A stretch of DNA of 18,482 bases from DASXRU01 sp039933315 (lineage in GTDB: Bacteria; Acidobacteriota; Blastocatellia; Pyrinomonadales; Pyrinomonadaceae): the NCBI GenBank assembly GCA_039933315.1, contig JBDTOI010000077.1, positions 1 through 18,482 of the forward strand, given 5' to 3'. The position numbers and the translations under genes were made by a program. Below the pieces are notes generated by a model that worked only from the letters and a program-made list of their open reading frames with translations, ran no database searches and was not told where the DNA came from. This document shows positions 15,419-18,482 of the stretch, one piece after another (position 1 is the first letter of the stretch; every line of letters begins with the position of its first letter).

Positions 15419-17461
15419 ATGCCAAGCGGTATCAAGAGCCGGACGGCCCCACACCGGAAACACGCAAGGCCGCGACTATTTTCGGCTTTGCTATTCGGCT
15501 TGTTGACGTCATCGTTGGCTGCTGCGCAGATTGGCGGTCCAACTAAAACAGGCTCGAATAACAAGAACATCAAACCAAAGGCGCCCGGCTCAGTCTCACA
15601 ACGGTTCGAGCATGAAGGCATTGCCGTGGATTTCTCAGTCAGCGCCACTCCCGGTGAAAACGGAAAGTCGAATGGATTGGTGGCTGGAACAGATGCGCTC
15701 GCTACTTTCCGCTTGTCCGATGTGAGAACCGGTCAACCCGTGACCGGACTCCACCCCAATGCATGGATAAGTTCCCGTACCTCGGGGCGCGTACCGAATG
15801 CTGCCGAATGCAAAGACAAGATCGGTGGGTTCATGGGCGGACTGCTCAGCAACCGACCCGACATCGACCTGAATAGTTATCTGGTCATGACAATCAATCA
15901 TGACAACACCATATCGATAATCAATCCGCAGTTGTCCTTCAATCTCACCAAGCTCGAGAGTTTGATCGTATTGCCCGGTACCGGCGCGGATTGGGCTCTT
16001 TCGGCGTCCAACGATTTTCTTTACCTTACACTCCCCGAGCAATCGGCCGTCGCGGTGATCGATACCATCACCCGCAAAATCGTCAGCACCATTCCACTTA
16101 ACGGAATGAAGCCGCGGCGTATCGTGCTGGCTCCCGAGGGACACCAGGTCTGGGTTGGCCTGGATGATTCACCCCTGGTCGCAGTTATTGACACCAAAAC
16201 CAACACGCTTGCCGGGACCGTAAAAGTCGGCGACGGCCTGCACAACATCGCGTTTGTTCCGGGGAAGAACCTGGCTTATGTAAGCAATAGCAAAGCAAAC
16301 ACGGTATCCGTAATCGAGACAAATAAGTTGGTCCCGTTAACTCACCTTAAGGTGGGGCCGGCGCCAGTCCCTGTGGCTTACAGTGCTGCCAGCGGACTGA
16401 TTTATGTAGCGTCAGTCAACGGCAACGATATATCCGTAATCGACCCGGCCAACCAGCGGATCGTAAACACGGTTCCGACAGAACCGGGAGTGGTCGCGCT
16501 GCGATTCGCTCCGGGCGGACGATTCGGTTTTGTCGTCAATCAAATAAACAGCAAGGTTTCTATTCTGGATGCTTCGACAAACAAGATTGTCGCTAGCACG
16601 AGTGTAGTTAAGGAGCCCGATCAAGTGGTGTTTACCCAGCGCTATGCTTACATTCGCGGCATAGGTTCAGAGAAGTTTTCTTTGATTGAGCTGACTGACT
16701 TCTCCAAAAAAGGCCCCGCGCCGGTAGACATCCAAGGCGGACAAACGCCGGCCAGCGCTATGCCTGCAGAGATCGGTGTCTCTAACATGATCGCGCCCAC
16801 GCCTGAAGGCAACGCGGTTATGATAGCCAATAACCCGGACGGAATGATCTACTATTACGTGGAAGGAATGATGGCCCCCATGGGCACCTTCAGTAACTAC
16901 AAGCGACGCCCGAGAGCTCTGCTTTTGCTGGACCGGAGTATTTCGGAAGTCGCGCCCGGCACTTATTCGGCGCGAATCAAATTGCGCACGAGCGGCTCGT
17001 TCGATGTTCCGGTATTGATCGAACAGCCACGCATGCATACATGCTTTCAATTGGAAGTCGGCGAATCGCCCGAAGGCGAAAAGGTCCGCGCGGGGACAGC
17101 TATTGCCGTAGAGACTATGTTCAAGAACCAGCAATTCAAGACTGCTGAAGCCGCGGCCCTCAGGTTCAGGATTACCGATGCAGTCACGAACAAACCGGTC
17201 ACCGGTCTCAACGACCTGCGCATACTGGTCTTTCAGCCTCCCGGCATCTGGCAACAACGACAGATAGCAAAAGAAGTTGGCGGTGGAGTCTATGAAATAA
17301 CGCAGACCTTTCCCCGCGCTGGACTCTTCAGCGTAATGGTTGCAGTGTCTTCGCGTGGTGTTACCTTCGCGGACCTTCCCTTCACCTCAGTTCGCGTGCT
17401 TGACGCTCCACCTGCCAGTGAAGCAAAGAAGACCGAGGCGAGTGGGGTAGCCAAACCATGA
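15419..17461 (+). CDS. Secreted YVTN/YncE beta-propeller protein with flanking beta-sandwich domains
   Basis: 680 residues; GAAGGGGAC (15405-15413) precedes the ATG. A basic start and signal peptide (LFSALLFGLLTSSLAAAQ, to about 37) show export. Residues 65-125 form a small beta domain (TFRLSDVRTGQPVTGLHP) that matches a second one near 575-660 (RFRITDAVTNKPVTGLNDLR then FPRAGLFSVMVAVSS), resembling FixH/YtkA-type domains. Between them, about 150-440, YVTN-type blades repeat: VAVIDTITRKIVSTIPLNG, VAVIDTKTNTLAGTVKVGDG, LAYVSNSKANTVSVIE, IYVASVNGNDISVIDP, VSILDASTNKIVAST. A third part (465-547) carries a Met/Tyr-rich stretch MIYYYVEGMMAPMGTFSNYK and CFQLEV. No CxxCH haem site is seen. The stop overlaps the Sco gene start, so the two are coupled. 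A role as a partner or electron/copper relay for the oxidase is inferred. Confidence 0.85.
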   Translation: MPSGIKSRTAPHRKHARPRLFSALLFGLLTSSLAAAQIGGPTKTGSNNKNIKPKAPGSVSQRFEHEGIAVDFSVSATPGENGKSNGLVAGTDALATFRLSDVRTGQPVTGLHPNAWISSRTSGRVPNAAECKDKIGGFMGGLLSNRPDIDLNSYLVMTINHDNTISIINPQLSFNLTKLESLIVLPGTGADWALSASNDFLYLTLPEQSAVAVIDTITRKIVSTIPLNGMKPRRIVLAPEGHQVWVGLDDSPLVAVIDTKTNTLAGTVKVGDGLHNIAFVPGKNLAYVSNSKANTVSVIETNKLVPLTHLKVGPAPVPVAYSAASGLIYVASVNGNDISVIDPANQRIVNTVPTEPGVVALRFAPGGRFGFVVNQINSKVSILDASTNKIVASTSVVKEPDQVVFTQRYAYIRGIGSEKFSLIELTDFSKKGPAPVDIQGGQTPASAMPAEIGVSNMIAPTPEGNAVMIANNPDGMIYYYVEGMMAPMGTFSNYKRRPRALLLLDRSISEVAPGTYSARIKLRTSGSFDVPVLIEQPRMHTCFQLEVGESPEGEKVRAGTAIAVETMFKNQQFKTAEAAALRFRITDAVTNKPVTGLNDLRILVFQPPGIWQQRQIAKEVGGGVYEITQTFPRAGLFSVMVAVSSRGVTFADLPFTSVRVLDAPPASEAKKTEASGVAKP

Positions 17462-18482
17462 TTGTTTCTTTCTTAATCAGACTGACCCGTTCATTCTTCT
17501 TGGTAGCCGGCTGCGCTCTTTTGTTGTTGTCGGGCGTTTCCTACAACACCGACACGGCGGCGCAAACCCGGTCCCGGGTCGCACGCTCGGCAAAACCAGC
17601 CGTCGTCTATGAATGCCCGATGCATCCTGAGGTCACTTCGAGCAAACGCGGCAAGTGCTCTAAATGTGGAATGTTTCTCAGGGCTACAAGTAAGAGTTCA
17701 CCTCCGGCCCGGACCACCCCCGCCGCTACCTTGGCTCCGCCGAACACAGCTACTACTGAGGGGACCCCATCGGTCGGCTCAGGCAGTGACGCCGTGGGAA
17801 ACTTACGGATACCGGACGCCTCAGTTCTCGATCAGAATGGCCGACGACTTAACTTCTATACCGATCTCGTAAAAGACAAAACGGTCATCATCAACTTCAT
17901 ATTTACGACCTGTACCAATATCTGCCCATCGTTGACCGCGACGTTTCGCGGCCTGCAACAAGACCTGGGGCCGCGTGCCGGTCGCGACGTACAGTTGATC
18001 TCTATCAGCGTGGATCCTACGGTCGATGTGCCGGAACGATTGAAAGAGTATTCTCAGCGCTTCAAAGCTGGACCAGGATGGACGTTTGTCACGGGCAGCA
18101 AGTCGGAAATCGATGGGCTGCTCAAGGCACTGGGCGCGCTGGTCACTACCAAGACGGACCACACGCCGATGTTTCTCATCGGAAATGACTCCGCGGGTTA
18201 CTGGACGCGCACCTATGGCCTGAGGAACAGGGCCAGCCTGGTCAAAACTATCGACGAGGCGGCTGCCCGAAAACCTACCGCAGCCGGCACAGTCGCCGAA
18301 GCAAAGCCGACTCCTGCGTCATCAGGTTCGGCTAGTTATTTTCCAAACCACATTCTGCTAACCCAGGACAACAAGCCAGTTCATTTCTACGACGACCTGC
18401 TCAAGGGGAAAGTGGTCCTGATTAATTTTGTATTCACAACCTGCCAAGGCGTTTGTTCGCCCATCACGGCCAACCTCGCGCG
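17458..18482 (+). CDS. Sco1/SenC-family protein with N-terminal metal-binding module and tandem Sco domains (partial)
   Basis: It starts at the ATG overlapping the YVTN stop (ATGA) and stays open to the window end (341 residues seen). The signal or anchor segment is FFLVAGCALLLLSGVSY (13-29). Residues 51-72 (YECPMHPEVTSSKRGKCSKC then GM) form a heavy-metal-binding module like those on copper efflux proteins. A Pro/Thr/Ala linker leads to Sco domain 1 (about 115-270): TTCTNICPSL with C152/C156 and the distal ligand H235 in KTDHTPMFLIG. After another linker a second Sco domain begins near 295: FTTCQGVCSPITAN with C329/C333; its His lies beyond the edge. Sco proteins are thioredoxin-fold copper chaperones or thiol reductases outside the cytoplasm, best known from Cu(A) assembly in cytochrome oxidase. 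Here the neighbouring multicopper oxidase is the likely client, by context only. Confidence 0.93.
   Translation, partial: MIVSFLIRLTRSFFLVAGCALLLLSGVSYNTDTAAQTRSRVARSAKPAVVYECPMHPEVTSSKRGKCSKCGMFLRATSKSSPPARTTPAATLAPPNTATTEGTPSVGSGSDAVGNLRIPDASVLDQNGRRLNFYTDLVKDKTVIINFIFTTCTNICPSLTATFRGLQQDLGPRAGRDVQLISISVDPTVDVPERLKEYSQRFKAGPGWTFVTGSKSEIDGLLKALGALVTTKTDHTPMFLIGNDSAGYWTRTYGLRNRASLVKTIDEAAARKPTAAGTVAEAKPTPASSGSASYFPNHILLTQDNKPVHFYDDLLKGKVVLINFVFTTCQGVCSPITANLA

Overview
The window looks like a bacterial chromosomal fragment from a metagenome assembly. Most of it is fairly GC-rich (60-67% in sample lines I counted), with compact same-strand operons and many secreted proteins: a CSLREA-type beta-helix protein, LVIVD and YVTN propellers, and a very large multicopper oxidase. 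This mix suggests a soil-type acidobacterium, perhaps Blastocatellia. That placement is an impression from gene content; the window holds no phylogenetic marker.

Layout. Bases 1 to about 180 encode the end of a carotenoid (CrtZ-type) hydroxylase in AT-rich DNA (32% GC in line 61-120). It runs straight into the truncated 3' end of a minus-strand, frameshifted CSLREA/beta-helix surface protein (175-1825), so the left edge is probably a chimera or a rearrangement. A gene-free stretch follows (1826-2333). Next comes a minus-strand block read from 6432 down to 2334: a frameshifted RelE/HigB-like toxin, its HTH antitoxin, an ABC ATPase, and an ABC-2 permease fused to a CPBP (CAAX-protease-like) domain. 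A palindromic operator-like site lies ahead of the toxin gene.

From 6651 to the right edge every gene is on the plus strand and all appear to be exported: a DUF305 His/Met protein, an LVIVD-repeat protein coupled to it by an ATGA overlap, a 1690-residue multicopper oxidase, a YVTN propeller protein with flanking beta domains, and a Sco-type protein coupled to the propeller gene by another ATGA overlap. The Sco protein carries a metal-binding CxxC module and two thioredoxin-like Sco domains, the second cut by the window end. Between the LVIVD gene and the oxidase gene lies a gene-free 780-base interval with a 30-bp inverted repeat, the 3' portion of a tRNA-like sequence with CCA, short tandem repeats, and an 11-bp inverted repeat in the oxidase leader.

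Working model (inference): these five genes form one extracytoplasmic copper/metal-oxidation locus. The oxidase is built of three related two-cupredoxin units, and its copper motifs occur in permuted order (motifs 3/4 before 1/2). Its size and six-domain plan resemble MofA/MnxG-type putative manganese oxidases. The tandem Sco protein and the DUF305 protein would handle copper, and the two propeller proteins would act as secreted partners. The substrate cannot be decided from sequence.
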